This document shows, piece after piece, positions 8,906-18,069 of a stretch of DNA of 64,000 nt (the stretch's first letter is position 1; every line of letters starts with the position of its first letter). The notes under the pieces were generated by a model that saw only the letters and a list, made by a program, of their open reading frames with translations, did no database searches and was not told where the DNA came from. A program made the translations under genes and the position numbers. The DNA lies in the NCBI RefSeq assembly GCF_023283945.1, contig NZ_JAKIKW010000003.1, positions 186,001 to 250,000 on the forward strand, read 5' to 3'. Source of the stretch: Shewanella gelidimarina. Lineage in GTDB: Bacteria; Pseudomonadota; Gammaproteobacteria; Enterobacterales; Shewanellaceae.

Positions 8906-10489
8906 TTATTTATTACAACAACCGCAAACTGTTTTGCCTAATTGCACCTTTGTCGTGGCATTCTGATTGCTCCATTGGCCATTCCATTTCAGTAACTCTG
9001 AAGATTTGGTACAGGTGGCTGGACAGTCCACACTCGCTTGAGTGTCGCTATTAATGATATTAGCCGCTTGCACATCTAGGCATTGGTTCGAGCCTACTGC
9101 AATGTCATCAAAAATGTGGCTTAAGCTATTGGATGTGGTATTGCTGATACCGCTTTCTTTACCTTGAAAGTTATGACAACCGAAGCAGTTGGAGACGAAC
9201 CCGGCTGAAGGTGATGAGTCTCCATTAAGGTTTATCGCAGTAGTATTAATATTTTGATATTCAGTTTCAGCCACCGCATTAGCAAGTCTTAATGAACCTC
9301 TTTGGTTGCTTATTTGAGTGATGGCTTGGCCACCAGTAGGTGTTGTGTATGATCCTTGTTGAATATCACTTACCCATAATGCACCGACATTAAAGTAGTT
9401 TTTCAGCACGTTAAAATTGCCGGTTAAATGGGGCTGTACATTGGCATTTAATGTCTTAATAGAACCAGTGTTGTCATCAAACTTGAGATCACCTTTAGAG
9501 GATCCATAAGGGTACATCCGGCAGATTTCAGTAGGTGTGCCTGTAATGGTGTTCTGTTTTTTAGGGTTATTAAACTGGCACATGGCTTCATTATTCTTAA
9601 GTCCTGTAGCACAAGCTTGGCTAGCAAAAGACCAGCCTTTAGTGGCATCGGGCAGAGTACAATCTGGTGCATTGACCTTATGCTCAAAAGTAGCCCAAAC
9701 AAACTCAGGGTGGTTTGGTGTCGCCACTGCAATATGAAACCCTATCATGCCCAGTTTGGTGAGCTTGCTGTCGCTTTGCTCTGACACGACAGGAGTAATA
9801 TTGGCATCCATCGTCACGTACTGACTTGGGTCGTCACTGTCAGTAAGCACCTTCCAGGCGGTTTTCAATTCAGTGGTTCCACCGGGGAAGTTCTGTTTCT
9901 GTTGGATTTTTTTCACTTCACACATGTTTTTACTAAAACGCACATCGTAATAGACCACATTGCCATTTTGATCGTAAATGGTCGCGCCGCCTCCGGCTTG
10001 GCCAATCATCTCTGGAATGACAATGTCGGTGTCATTCTCTTCATGTTTGGCGGTGCGAATAAACAGGACTTGGGAGTCATGTATATCGTCACAAGAGTTG
10101 GCTGGAGTGCCATCGGCATTTAACTCAAGCTGATTAAACTGGGTATTATCTTGAAAGTTGATCACACTTGGATCGTTTTTAGATTGTGCCATTAAGTAGG
10201 CAAATGTTTGCCAAGAAAACTGATAGAAATCGCAAAATGAGCTGTCGCCTGGGCCATTACTTTGCGCGACCTCTGAGGGTAAGCTCGGCGATGTAAACCA
10301 GCTAGCCTTAGCTCTGCAATTATACGTGGTGGTGGGAGGAGTACTTGTTGCCGTTTTAGCCCGCACCACTAATTCACTGTCTTTATATCGCTCTTCAGAT
10401 GTCGCAGCCTGGGTTATACCGTTACCCAATATACACAAAAGTAGCGTAGCCATTAATGTGCTTACATTCCTTGTTGGAGGCGTATTCAT
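8906..10489 (-). CDS. Exported mono-haem c-type protein with Cys-rich tail
   Basis: A 527-residue periplasmic protein. A signal peptide (hydrophobic core LMATLLLCILG, cleavage probably after TQA near residue 28) is followed by a long domain containing HPEFVWATFEH. One haem-attachment motif, CFGCH, lies near residue 436, about 90 residues from the end. The protein ends VCGCCNK and has many other Cys that could form disulphides. The late single CXXCH suggests electron transfer to or from a larger catalytic or binding domain. I do not recognise the family. The start is supported by AAGGAA upstream. It is the first gene of the minus-strand set with the 52-residue peptide and the amidohydrolase. 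Confidence 0.75.
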   Translation of the reverse strand: MNTPPTRNVSTLMATLLLCILGNGITQAATSEERYKDSELVVRAKTATSTPPTTTYNCRAKASWFTSPSLPSEVAQSNGPGDSSFCDFYQFSWQTFAYLMAQSKNDPSVINFQDNTQFNQLELNADGTPANSCDDIHDSQVLFIRTAKHEENDTDIVIPEMIGQAGGGATIYDQNGNVVYYDVRFSKNMCEVKKIQQKQNFPGGTTELKTAWKVLTDSDDPSQYVTMDANITPVVSEQSDSKLTKLGMIGFHIAVATPNHPEFVWATFEHKVNAPDCTLPDATKGWSFASQACATGLKNNEAMCQFNNPKKQNTITGTPTEICRMYPYGSSKGDLKFDDNTGSIKTLNANVQPHLTGNFNVLKNYFNVGALWVSDIQQGSYTTPTGGQAITQISNQRGSLRLANAVAETEYQNINTTAINLNGDSSPSAGFVSNCFGCHNFQGKESGISNTTSNSLSHIFDDIAVGSNQCLDVQAANIINSDTQASVDCPATCTKSSELLKWNGQWSNQNATTKVQLGKTVCGCCNK

Positions 10490-10914
10490 ACTATATTCCT
10501 TTATTTAATGTGTCTGAAATCCACTTTGAGTCATAGCCAGCTGCGCATTGATATCGTGATACAGGTAATGGCAATAAGTTCGAATAATGAATATAGCCAA
10601 GTAATTCACGGGTTACTCTTCTGATAGTATTCTTCATAAAAATCAGAAGTTAAATCAATGCAGCATCGATGTTATTAACACTAATGGGCGTGGGGAAAAG
10701 GGAGGGTGTCAGTAAGGTTTTGTATTATTGCTGATTCGACTGTTTGCTGCTGTCGCTCTTTATCCAGTGGGAATGAAGTTTGTTGTGGCTTTGGGAGATG
10801 GGTTTGTGGAAAATATCTTTTCTAACTATGCGCAGATGCTTTTCTTGTTATCGATGCAGTTATCTACAGCAGCACGCATCATACAAAGCTTCCAGCAGTA
10901 TATTTATTGTGGCA
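10490..10914. other. Intergenic region upstream of the haem protein
   Basis: About 425 bases. Overlapping plus-strand frames at 10728-11009 run into the antisense of the next regulator and lack a ribosome binding site. It should contain the promoter of the haem protein gene; I see no clear operator. Confidence 0.3.
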
Positions 10915-11595
10915 CTAGCCATGCTCAGCTTCCATCAATGCGATGTAATCTTGCATCTCTTGACCTGGTGATATGGCAAAGTGTTGCGCTAACCCTGCCA
11001 GATTTATAATTCTGTCGACTCTGAAATTGCGAAAGTCATTTCGCAGCTCACACCATGCCAGCAGAGTCCAAGTGCCTTTCCAGAAATAGATGGCCAGCGG
11101 GCGCACCTCTCTTTGACTTATGTCCTCTTTGGCATCGCGGTAATCCATCAATAAATACTCTCTTAATCGAGATGCTTTTCGTAGCTGATCGAGAAACTTA
11201 AGCTCATCGGTATCGATGTAAAAGTCAGGTGCAAACATCAAAGATTGGTATTCTTGTAGTCGTGCAGGCAATACCGCTTCGACTTTTATCATTGCTTGTT
11301 TAGCGGCGCTGGCCAGCTCTTTGCCACCCCAAGCTTGCACCATACGCATGCCAACCTGAATCGCCTCAAGTTCAGCTTCATTAAACATCAATGGCGGTAC
11401 ATTCACCTCTTGCCGCAGAAGATAACCTACGCCAGCTTCACCCTCTATTGGAATACCATTTAAGCAGAGGTCTTGTACATCACGGTAAACGGTTCGAGTT
11501 GATACCTCTAGCCTTTCGGCCAGCTCTTTGGCCGTGGTTAAGCGGCGATGACGTAGGATCTGAACTAACTGAAATAATCTATCGGCGCGGCGCAT
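10915..11595 (-). CDS. YafY/DeoR-like transcriptional regulator with WYL domain
   Basis: A 226-residue cytoplasmic regulator. The N-terminal helix-turn-helix (MRRADRLFQLVQILRHRR, then TAKELAERLEVSTRTVYRDV, residues 1-45) is the HTH_11 type. The remainder is a WYL-type ligand-binding domain (RPLAIYFWKGTWTLLAWCELR near 165-185). Members of this family usually repress neighbouring genes and respond to small ligands or nucleotides. Two genes for small ligand-binding-fold proteins, GyrI-like and glyoxalase-like, lie upstream on the same strand. This trio is common in proteobacteria, but the ligand cannot be read from sequence. Confidence 0.88.
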   Translation of the reverse strand: MRRADRLFQLVQILRHRRLTTAKELAERLEVSTRTVYRDVQDLCLNGIPIEGEAGVGYLLRQEVNVPPLMFNEAELEAIQVGMRMVQAWGGKELASAAKQAMIKVEAVLPARLQEYQSLMFAPDFYIDTDELKFLDQLRKASRLREYLLMDYRDAKEDISQREVRPLAIYFWKGTWTLLAWCELRNDFRNFRVDRIINLAGLAQHFAISPGQEMQDYIALMEAEHG

Positions 11596-11708
11596 GTTAT
11601 ACCAACTCCATTCAATATGTGCTTAATCATGCTGACAAACAACAGAGCCAAATTCAATCTTAGAGTAAACTTGGCTCTTATTTTTAGTTTGGCAAAGTAG
11701 GGTTAGTC

Positions 11709-12179
11709 TCAGGGCTTTATGCCGATATAGATCTCCACCCCATTGTTATCTAAATACATTTCATAATCAGTGAGGTAACAGCGTTGATATTCACATTTTT
11801 CGGAGGCGAAATAGCGCCATACTTCGCCCCAGAGGTTGACCACACATTGGGGCATCTCCCCTTGCGCACTAAACTTAAGGTACTCGCCTGCAATTAACGT
11901 AAGATCACAAATCTGATCTTGCGTAGCAGTGGTTCCAGCTAGCACTGAAAACTCACCCTCCATATCCGATTGATAATCGTAATAGACACCATACATTAGC
12001 TGAGTATTGCAGTGTGTTTGCATCCGCTCAGTAAAGTAACGCTGCCAAAGAGGGCCTATTTTTTGAGTGCTAACATGCTGTTCGGCAAGATTACTTGTCC
12101 TTGTGATTAAGCCAACAAGTTCGACTGCTGCTTGCGTTACCCGCTCAGGTGAAGCGACATCCTTGGTGATATTACTCAT
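11709..12179 (-). CDS. GyrI-like / AraC effector-binding domain protein
   Basis: A 156-residue protein of the GyrI-like small-molecule-binding fold, without a DNA-binding domain. Supporting features are the opening with the QAAVELVGLITRTSN pattern, the GPLWQRYF segment, the YGVYYDYQSDMEGEFSVLAG core and the closing YEMYLDNNGVEIYIGIKP. Stand-alone members of this fold bind hydrophobic drugs or act as hydrolases. The MSNITKDV start is supported by GGAGAG a few bases upstream; an earlier in-frame ATG nine codons upstream lacks such a site. It lies between a YafY-like regulator and a glyoxalase-fold gene. Confidence 0.82.
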   Translation of the reverse strand: MSNITKDVASPERVTQAAVELVGLITRTSNLAEQHVSTQKIGPLWQRYFTERMQTHCNTQLMYGVYYDYQSDMEGEFSVLAGTTATQDQICDLTLIAGEYLKFSAQGEMPQCVVNLWGEVWRYFASEKCEYQRCYLTDYEMYLDNNGVEIYIGIKP

Positions 12180-12234
12180 GTTCTCTCCGTTGAATATGGA
12201 TTTCAAGCGCAGTGCCTAAGCCCGCAACTTCGTT

Positions 12235-12618
12235 TTATTTTTGCTGGGACCAAAGGCCAACAGTATTGCCTTCACAGTCTTGAAATAGCGCAATGAATCC
12301 GCACTCACCGTCTTTTATTGGCATCACTGGCAGCAACACTTTTACCCCAGATTGGGCTATTTTATCCACGAGTCCCGTGAGCTGTTGACTCAGATGAAGA
12401 TAAAGCACACTACCATGGGCTGACGGCTGCATCATCTCATGTTTCACTAACCCGATGCTGGCGGCGTCTTTATCTTCTGTTTCTAGCACGGCCATCTCCA
12501 TATCATTCATCACTTCACGTCTGAAACTGACGCCGAAATGCTGAGTGTAAAATGCGACGGCTCTGTCCATATCTGTAACGGGGATCTCGCCCCAAACTAA
12601 GGCTGCTTTAGGTAACAT
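12235..12618 (-). CDS. VOC/glyoxalase-fold protein
   Basis: A 127-residue protein of the vicinal-oxygen-chelate superfamily. It shows two beta-alpha-beta-beta-beta modules: VWGEIPVTDMDRAVAFYTQHFG at the start (family signature of the first module) and DCEGNTVGLWSQ at the end. The start MLPKAALVW is preferred because AAGGAG sits six bases upstream; a longer frame upstream lacks one. Such proteins catalyse lyase, dioxygenase or resistance reactions or only bind ligands, so the activity stays open. It is probably transcribed with the GyrI-like gene. Confidence 0.85.
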   Translation of the reverse strand: MLPKAALVWGEIPVTDMDRAVAFYTQHFGVSFRREVMNDMEMAVLETEDKDAASIGLVKHEMMQPSAHGSVLYLHLSQQLTGLVDKIAQSGVKVLLPVMPIKDGECGFIALFQDCEGNTVGLWSQQK

Positions 12619-12860
12619 GATTAACTCCTTGTATGAGCTGAGTGAGCATTCGAGATGAAGGTCTTGGCTCAGCGACACAGCAAGAATAAAGCAGGGCTAC
12701 TGACAGCGTGATGTCAGTAGAGATTCCACCGTTGTCGATAATGATGAATAAACAGGAGAATGGGAGCATTAGGTTGTTCAGGGATTGCTACTGTGGATAG
12801 CCGTTTTTCTGGGTCTTTAGAGGGGGTTATCGTGGGGGAGTGTCATTGAAAAATAGAGTT

Positions 12861-12878
12861 GCTCACTTCCGTGTGAGC
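12861..12878 (-). terminator. Weak hairpin after nrfA
   Basis: GCTCAC (12861-12866) pairs with GTGAGC (12873-12878) about 20 bases after the nrfA stop. On the minus strand an AT-rich stretch ending in five T follows nine bases later, so it may act as a weak terminator. Confidence 0.4.
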
Positions 12879-12894
12879 GAGATACGTTAAAACG

Positions 12895-14298
12895 TTACTC
12901 TTTGTCGTATATTGCTTCGCGTAATTTAGCTTTTTCATCCCACTGAGGCAGTACTGTCTCAATAAAATGGGCCTTTTCGGCGTTTAGCTTGTCCATGTTT
13001 AAGCCAATAGCCGCTTGTGCTTTTGCCTTAGTTGAGATGTCAGGAATAGCGACAGGTTGCTTAACCCCTTTGCGACTCAATAATCTGGCAAGCTTAATAC
13101 GGGCGTTAGCCGCTCTGTCGATAGCAGTGCCTAACACTCTGAGTGCTTCATCAGGGTTATGCATAGCGATACCGTGTGAAGCGGTAGCGTGATCCCAGCG
13201 CCATTGTGCGTGACGTATATCTTGCTGAATCGAGTGAACCTCTTCATCAGTTGCGCCCGCCGCAAGAGCTGCTGCAGTTTCATAATGAGCATGTACTAAT
13301 TGTGTCTCAGCATGCATCTTCAGCTCATCAATCTTAGCCTTTCGCTGAGCAACAATATCTTGTAACTGCGCTTTAGTTTGATCATGACAACTTGCGCAGG
13401 TCTGTTCGAAACGATCGAATGGATTACCTACTCTATGATCGGTATATTTACGTCCTTCTTTATTGACCACTTTTGGCATATGGCAATCAATACAGGTAAC
13501 GTTGTTTTGACCATGTATCCCTTGACTCCAAGTCTCGTAGTCAGGGTGCTGTGCCTTGAGCATTGGTGTTTTCGAAAGTTGATGCGTCCAATCAGTAAAC
13601 TCTATTGAGTCAAAGTAGGCTTCAACTTGGTCCGTTTTTACGCCGTTATCCCAAGGGAATTTAGCGCTTTTGTTTTTGCCTTCGAAGTAGTATTCGACAT
13701 GACATTGTCCACAGACCATGGCTTGTTTATCTTTTCGTCCAGCGGTTTCCCAGGTTAAGCCAATGCTTTCCATGGCTCGCTCTGCAAAAGGTCTAGCCAT
13801 ACGTAGCTTTGACGAACCGGGTTCGTGGCAATCTTGGCAACCGATAGTATTGACGACCTCAGGGCCACCTTTACTCCACTTACCTTCGAAGAATCCATCT
13901 TCTCCCTGCTCAGTGATCATTCTTGGTACATCGGGTCCCTTACAGCTCCAACATGCCATTGGCATCATGTCTGGATGGTCTGCATCAGGAGTACCGGTTC
14001 TGAGCGTTTCTCTGAGATCGGTAACGGCGTACTGATGACCTCGGGCGCGGGTATAATCTCGTGAAAAGGCATAACCTGCCCATAAGATTGCAAGATTTGG
14101 GTCTTCAGCTACTTCATCTGGTTTGTCACTGTAATCAGTGGTTTTTTTCCAGCTTTGGTACTGTTTTGGAAATTTCTTAGCATACTGCTCACTACGTGGA
14201 TCCAGATCTTTATCTTGAGCATAGGCAAAAGATGAAGATACAAGCGCCACTGATATAAGTAAACTTATTGGCGCTAGCCTTAAAGCTATTGATTTCAT
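12895..14298 (-). CDS. nrfA: Ammonia-forming cytochrome c nitrite reductase
   Basis: Periplasmic pentahaem enzyme reducing nitrite to ammonium with six electrons. At 467 residues it has the usual NrfA length. A signal peptide ends near AYA-QDK (residue 27). The catalytic haem uses the NrfA-specific CWSCK (116-120) with lysine as ligand; four CXXCH motifs follow (CQDCH 154, CGQCH 196, CIDCH 269, CASCH 301). The active-site region with VEYYF (about 201-205) and KAQHPD (about 248-253) is retained. No NrfBCD genes are adjacent, which agrees with Shewanella, where the quinol-oxidising cytochrome CymA is encoded elsewhere. A lipoprotein paralogue lies directly upstream. Confidence 0.96.
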   Translation of the reverse strand: MKSIALRLAPISLLISVALVSSSFAYAQDKDLDPRSEQYAKKFPKQYQSWKKTTDYSDKPDEVAEDPNLAILWAGYAFSRDYTRARGHQYAVTDLRETLRTGTPDADHPDMMPMACWSCKGPDVPRMITEQGEDGFFEGKWSKGGPEVVNTIGCQDCHEPGSSKLRMARPFAERAMESIGLTWETAGRKDKQAMVCGQCHVEYYFEGKNKSAKFPWDNGVKTDQVEAYFDSIEFTDWTHQLSKTPMLKAQHPDYETWSQGIHGQNNVTCIDCHMPKVVNKEGRKYTDHRVGNPFDRFEQTCASCHDQTKAQLQDIVAQRKAKIDELKMHAETQLVHAHYETAAALAAGATDEEVHSIQQDIRHAQWRWDHATASHGIAMHNPDEALRVLGTAIDRAANARIKLARLLSRKGVKQPVAIPDISTKAKAQAAIGLNMDKLNAEKAHFIETVLPQWDEKAKLREAIYDKE

Positions 14299-14677
14299 TT
14301 ACGTTAATTTCCTGTTTATTGATTAAATGGAGAACAGGAATAGGTGGGATATATTCAAGTAACCACAAGTAACAATAAAGATTCGACAGTGAATGTTAAA
14401 ACCAATCGGAAGGTAAGAATAGTTTACTGTTTTTAATGATGTGTTAAGTATTTCTTAATTTATGAGTTACTTAACGACTGTTCATTCATTTGGGTATCGA
14501 TGTGATGATGGCGATAGGAAAGGTGAGCTCAACATAGTTCGCTAATGCGGCGGTGATTATTGACCTTCGGTTCTTAATGGAAAAATAATCATAAATAGCA
14601 GAGATAAAAAAATGCCAGTCGGTGGGAGGACTGGCATTTCAGGTCGAAGACAATAGGTTACTTAACTACATTCGTGA
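14299..14677. other. Gap between the two nitrite-reductase genes
   Basis: About 380 bases. The distal part holds a strong terminator for the upstream paralogue, so nrfA is probably transcribed separately from a promoter inside 14299-14600. This stretch is AT-rich. I looked for FNR-type and CRP-type palindromes and found none that match well. Confidence 0.4.
14606..14639 (-). terminator. Strong rho-independent terminator
   Basis: AAATGCCAGTC (14610-14620) and GACTGGCATTT (14629-14639) form an 11-bp perfect stem with an 8-base loop, followed on the minus strand by a T run. It ends the lipoprotein nitrite-reductase gene and insulates nrfA. Confidence 0.9.
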
Positions 14678-16357
14678 TTAACGTAGCTCAGCAGGCCATT
14701 CTTTTTTAACACGTTCTTCAACGAACTTGTCTTTAGCTGTTTTCATTGCTTCTAAATTAAGACCAGCAAGAGGTTGTACTTTTGCTTTAGTATCGTACTG
14801 AGTAGCGTCGTACGTATACTCTGGTGCGTACTTAGTGAGCAAGGTATCAGCTTCAATGATAGCCGTATCTAGAATAGCATTAGCTTTAGTAAGCAAGCGT
14901 TTAGCTTCTTCTGGGTTATGCGCAGCTATGCCGTGAGATGCGGTTGCACTGTCCCAGAACCATTGTGCGTTACGCACTTGACCCAATAAGCTGTTCATCT
15001 CAGTAGCCAGTTCGTTTCCTGCAGCAAGTGCGCCTTCATAGGCCGCTTTAGCTTCGCCAATAGTTTTGCCAGCGTCTAGACCTTCAATGCCATTTGCAGC
15101 CCAAATTGCTTGTGCTTTGAAATGTACTTCGGTTAGACGAGGGTCGGTACCGTTTGCTTCAAAACGCAATTTGTCGATTTCAGCTTTACGATCAGTAATG
15201 ATCGTGTCTATATCTAAATAGTCGGCATTATGACAAGCAGTACAATTTGCGGGTAGCTTGTCTGCGTCAAATGTGACTTTATGGTTTGAGTACTCTTGGC
15301 CTTCAGAGTTAGTCGATTTAGGCATATGGCAGGTATTACAGCTAAACTCTAAATGGTTTGGTCCTTTGTGTTTAACGCGGTCTGACATGTTTTCAAACTC
15401 AGGGTGTTGCGCTTTTAGCGACGGTGCACCAGAGATGGCATTAGTCCAATCTTTAAAGTCGATGTTGTCGTAGTAAGCTAGCTGAGCTTCTGCTGCGTAA
15501 CCTTTATAAAGATTATCAGTCCCTTCGTAGTCAGTAACATTTGCGTAATCGGTGTCAACAGCTGGCACCCAATGATCCCACGGGTAACGTACTTTCTTAG
15601 AATCGCCGCCGTCGAAGTAGTATTCTACGTGGCACTGAGCACAAGTTTGACCAGCTTGAACAGTGTGGTCTTGAGCCGCAAAGGTAAGCTCAACTTTGTC
15701 CATGGCACGTTCTGTGTATGGACGGCTTAGGCGCAGTGTATTTTCGCCTAATTCATGACAGTCGGCGCAGCCAATGACGTTAGTCATCTCTTTGCCCCAA
15801 ACAGACCAGCCGTTATCAGCAAATTTCCCTTCGCCAACCTCGTCATACATACGGGCTACGTCAGGAGATTTACAAGACCAGCAACTTGCTTTCATCGCTT
15901 CACCAACAACGACGCCGTCGTGACCTACCAGTGGGGCGCCAGTACGAAGAGTTTTGATAATGTCCGTTAGTGCAAATTGGTGACCACGAGCGCGGTTGTA
16001 GTCTTTAGCAAAACCGTAACCCGCCCATGCACTCACTAGGTTTGGATTTATTTCCAATATATCAGTGGGTGCGCCTGATACTGGGTTAGTTTCTTCAGTT
16101 TCTAGCCAAGTAGTATGCTGATCAGGGAAGGTTTCTTTCCAGTTGTCGCTATTGTAGAAATCAGTCGCTACTGGTGGCACTACGACTGGTGGTACGACGA
16201 CTGGCGGTACGACGACAGGTGGAACAGTGACACAAGTATTAGTGTTTGTATCTAAAATGGTACCATCAGAACAGGTCTTAGCTGAATCGTCATCACTATT
16301 ACAACCGGATAATGCAGTCATTACTGCTACAGCGATAGCAAGCTTTTGTAATCTCAT
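14678..16357 (-). CDS. Lipoprotein paralogue of NrfA nitrite reductase
   Basis: About 559 residues. It is a lipoprotein: MRLQKLAIAVAVMTALSGC with a lipobox at Cys 19. A spacer with a CSDGTILDTNTNTC segment and a Pro-Val-Val repeat precedes a complete pentahaem NrfA-like domain: CWSCK near 159, then CADCH, CAQCH, CNTCH and CTACH. Tyr and His motifs (VEYYF, KAQHPE) are kept, so nitrite or a related substrate such as hydroxylamine or sulfite may be reduced. A 25-residue insertion (TDYANVTDYEGTDNLYKG) follows haem 3. NSDDD after the lipidated Cys suggests retention at the inner membrane by analogy with the +2 Asp rule, although the +2 residue here is Asn. AAGGAG favours the second ATG. It lies upstream of nrfA but has its own terminator. 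Confidence 0.88.
   Translation of the reverse strand: MRLQKLAIAVAVMTALSGCNSDDDSAKTCSDGTILDTNTNTCVTVPPVVVPPVVVPPVVVPPVATDFYNSDNWKETFPDQHTTWLETEETNPVSGAPTDILEINPNLVSAWAGYGFAKDYNRARGHQFALTDIIKTLRTGAPLVGHDGVVVGEAMKASCWSCKSPDVARMYDEVGEGKFADNGWSVWGKEMTNVIGCADCHELGENTLRLSRPYTERAMDKVELTFAAQDHTVQAGQTCAQCHVEYYFDGGDSKKVRYPWDHWVPAVDTDYANVTDYEGTDNLYKGYAAEAQLAYYDNIDFKDWTNAISGAPSLKAQHPEFENMSDRVKHKGPNHLEFSCNTCHMPKSTNSEGQEYSNHKVTFDADKLPANCTACHNADYLDIDTIITDRKAEIDKLRFEANGTDPRLTEVHFKAQAIWAANGIEGLDAGKTIGEAKAAYEGALAAGNELATEMNSLLGQVRNAQWFWDSATASHGIAAHNPEEAKRLLTKANAILDTAIIEADTLLTKYAPEYTYDATQYDTKAKVQPLAGLNLEAMKTAKDKFVEERVKKEWPAELR
16173..16232 (-). repeat. 15-base tandem repeat encoding the PVV linker
   Basis: Four imperfect 15-base units inside the lipoprotein gene encode a repeated VPPVV. 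Units differ mostly at third positions, so the array is not brand new but could still vary in copy number and change the spacing between the lipid anchor and the haem domain. Confidence 0.8.
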
Positions 16358-17068
16358 CATAACTCCTTTAAATAACTATATTTGTTATTTTACTTTTGAT
16401 TATTTACTTATTTAGATTTATCTTATGCGTTAAAATGTTTATTTTTATTTGTACTATAGGTTTGTCTAATTTGTTTTCTATATTAATTAAACTCATCTAG
16501 TCTTATTAATATAGAACGGGTGCATTATTAACATGAGGGATGTTGTTGCTACACATTTTATTAACAACAACGTGAGTGCGATCAATAAATTTACAAAAGT
16601 GAGTTGTTAACAAAATAAGAAAAATCTAACAAATACCTAGTTGGGAGTACTACTTAGTGGGTACTTAGCTGTAGTGTTTATCAGCGATCCAGTTGTAAGT
16701 GCTTGTTCTAATTTAGTGAGTGACGTTTTTCTGCGCTAGAGTAAAATCTTCTTATTTGTAATGTAAATGTTTCATTTTTGGTGGCGATTTAGCTGGGGTA
16801 ACTTAAAAATTACAACTGGAGTGTGTCGTAACGGTTTGTTTTTCTGAGCCAAATTAGTTAATTGTTTATTGTTGTTAGAATGCTTTAAATTAAATAATAT
16901 ATTTAATTTAAGTTGTGCTATTTATATTTTTAAAAAAGATTTATTAACGGCATTATATTTGTTGTTTTCTATAAGTTATGTTGGTAGGGAAGTTTTAAAG
17001 GGATTTGCATTTTAATATTATCTTATAACTATATGCTATTTTTTGTTTAAATTTGGAGGGGATAATTG
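16358..17068. other. AT-rich region upstream of the lipoprotein nitrite reductase
   Basis: About 700 bases of strongly AT-rich sequence with no long frame. It should contain the promoter of the lipoprotein gene. I see no rRNA, tRNA or convincing structured RNA. Confidence 0.3.
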
Positions 17069-17224
17069 ATGTTGTTGGTTATTATTAATAAATATAATCT
17101 TAAAACAATGGAGGTTAAAGTATCTTTGTTGCTTGTTTTTCTGATTATAGATCCATTTTTTTCTGCTATTAATTGGCATAGTGCCGTTGAGGTTCTCGAC
17201 TCTAAAGATAATGAGTTTTGCTAA
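17069..17224 (+). CDS. Possible 51-residue membrane peptide
   Basis: The frame MLLVIINKYNLKT...DSKDNEFC is preceded by GGAGGGG (17055-17061) seven bases before the ATG, the best translation signal in this AT-rich gap. It has one hydrophobic segment (VSLLLVFLIIDPFFSAI, about residues 17-34) and an acidic C terminus ending in Cys. Such peptides include membrane regulators and type I toxins, but I see no antisense RNA and do not recognise it. Low codon information in an AT-rich gap means it could be chance. Confidence 0.35.
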   Translation: MLLVIINKYNLKTMEVKVSLLLVFLIIDPFFSAINWHSAVEVLDSKDNEFC

Positions 17225-17394
17225 TGGGAATAGTGCTAGCGTGCTTGTTTGCTGATGAATCTTTACTGTAATGCTTAGGGAGATAATTTTAGGGGCCTAA
17301 ATCACCAATATAAGTGATTTATAGGTATTCTTTATCACTGATAAACAGTTATTTTTTATCAAAACTAGCGCGATAATGGGCTGAGTTTGTACTG

Positions 17395-18069
17395 TTACCT
17401 GATAGTGATGATAGCTGTTTTTACTTTATATAGACGATAGCTGATGGCTAAAATGATGCAGATCCCAGCGGGAACACTGAGCGCGTAGAATTGAAAATGG
17501 TGAAATAGCACCGCGCCGATTGTACCGCCACAGATAAAGCCTGTGATGATAAGTAAAAACAGTACCGCTTTTCGTTTATCAAAAACTTCCCCTTTGAACC
17601 AACCTCCTAACATGATCCCAAGATCTGTAAATATCCCGGTGACATGTGTTGTTCTGACAATCGCGCCACTATAAGTTGTCGCCAATGCATTTTGCAATCC
17701 ACAGGCCGCAGACGCCAGATAGTGGCCAAAATAGGTCCCTCCTTGCAGAAAATAAATAGCAGAAAGAAGCAGTGAGGCTTCGATAATAAGCAAGGTATCG
17801 TAATGGCGGCCGAGTTTAACTGAGCTTCCAGATAGCAGCGCACCCGATAATGTGGCCCCCAGCATAAAACTGACAAGGAGCCCAATAAGATGAAACAACA
17901 CTTTAGGTGATGAGTTCAGTAACTGGGTGCCAACTAAAGTGGCGGTGCCAGATAGATGAGATACTGCTTGATGCTCAAACCCCATCAACCCAATCGCATT
18001 GATACAACCTGCAGTCAGCGCAAGAATAAAGGCGCCATATTCGACCCATTTGGGTAATTTTGATATCAC
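17395..18069 (-). CDS. YoaK/DUF1275 family membrane protein
   Basis: A 224-residue inner-membrane protein with about six hydrophobic segments. The start shows the family pattern (AGCINAIGLMGFEHQAVSHL, then SGTATLVG), followed by ASAACGLQNALATTYSGAIVRTTHVTGIFTDLG, the most conserved part of DUF1275. Function is unknown in this family. I place the start at a GTG (18067-18069) because GGAG lies six bases upstream and the hydrophobic region begins ten residues later; a longer frame with an ATG at 18168 has no such site and would add an unlikely leader. Confidence 0.82.
   Translation of the reverse strand: MISKLPKWVEYGAFILALTAGCINAIGLMGFEHQAVSHLSGTATLVGTQLLNSSPKVLFHLIGLLVSFMLGATLSGALLSGSSVKLGRHYDTLLIIEASLLLSAIYFLQGGTYFGHYLASAACGLQNALATTYSGAIVRTTHVTGIFTDLGIMLGGWFKGEVFDKRKAVLFLLIITGFICGGTIGAVLFHHFQFYALSVPAGICIILAISYRLYKVKTAIITIR

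Noticed and set aside
10728..11009. 93-codon plus-strand frame
   Set aside because: Runs antisense into the YafY-like regulator and lacks a ribosome binding site.
14299..14600. FNR or CRP operator upstream of nrfA
   Set aside because: Expected from biology, but no half-site pair with correct spacing was seen, so none is claimed.
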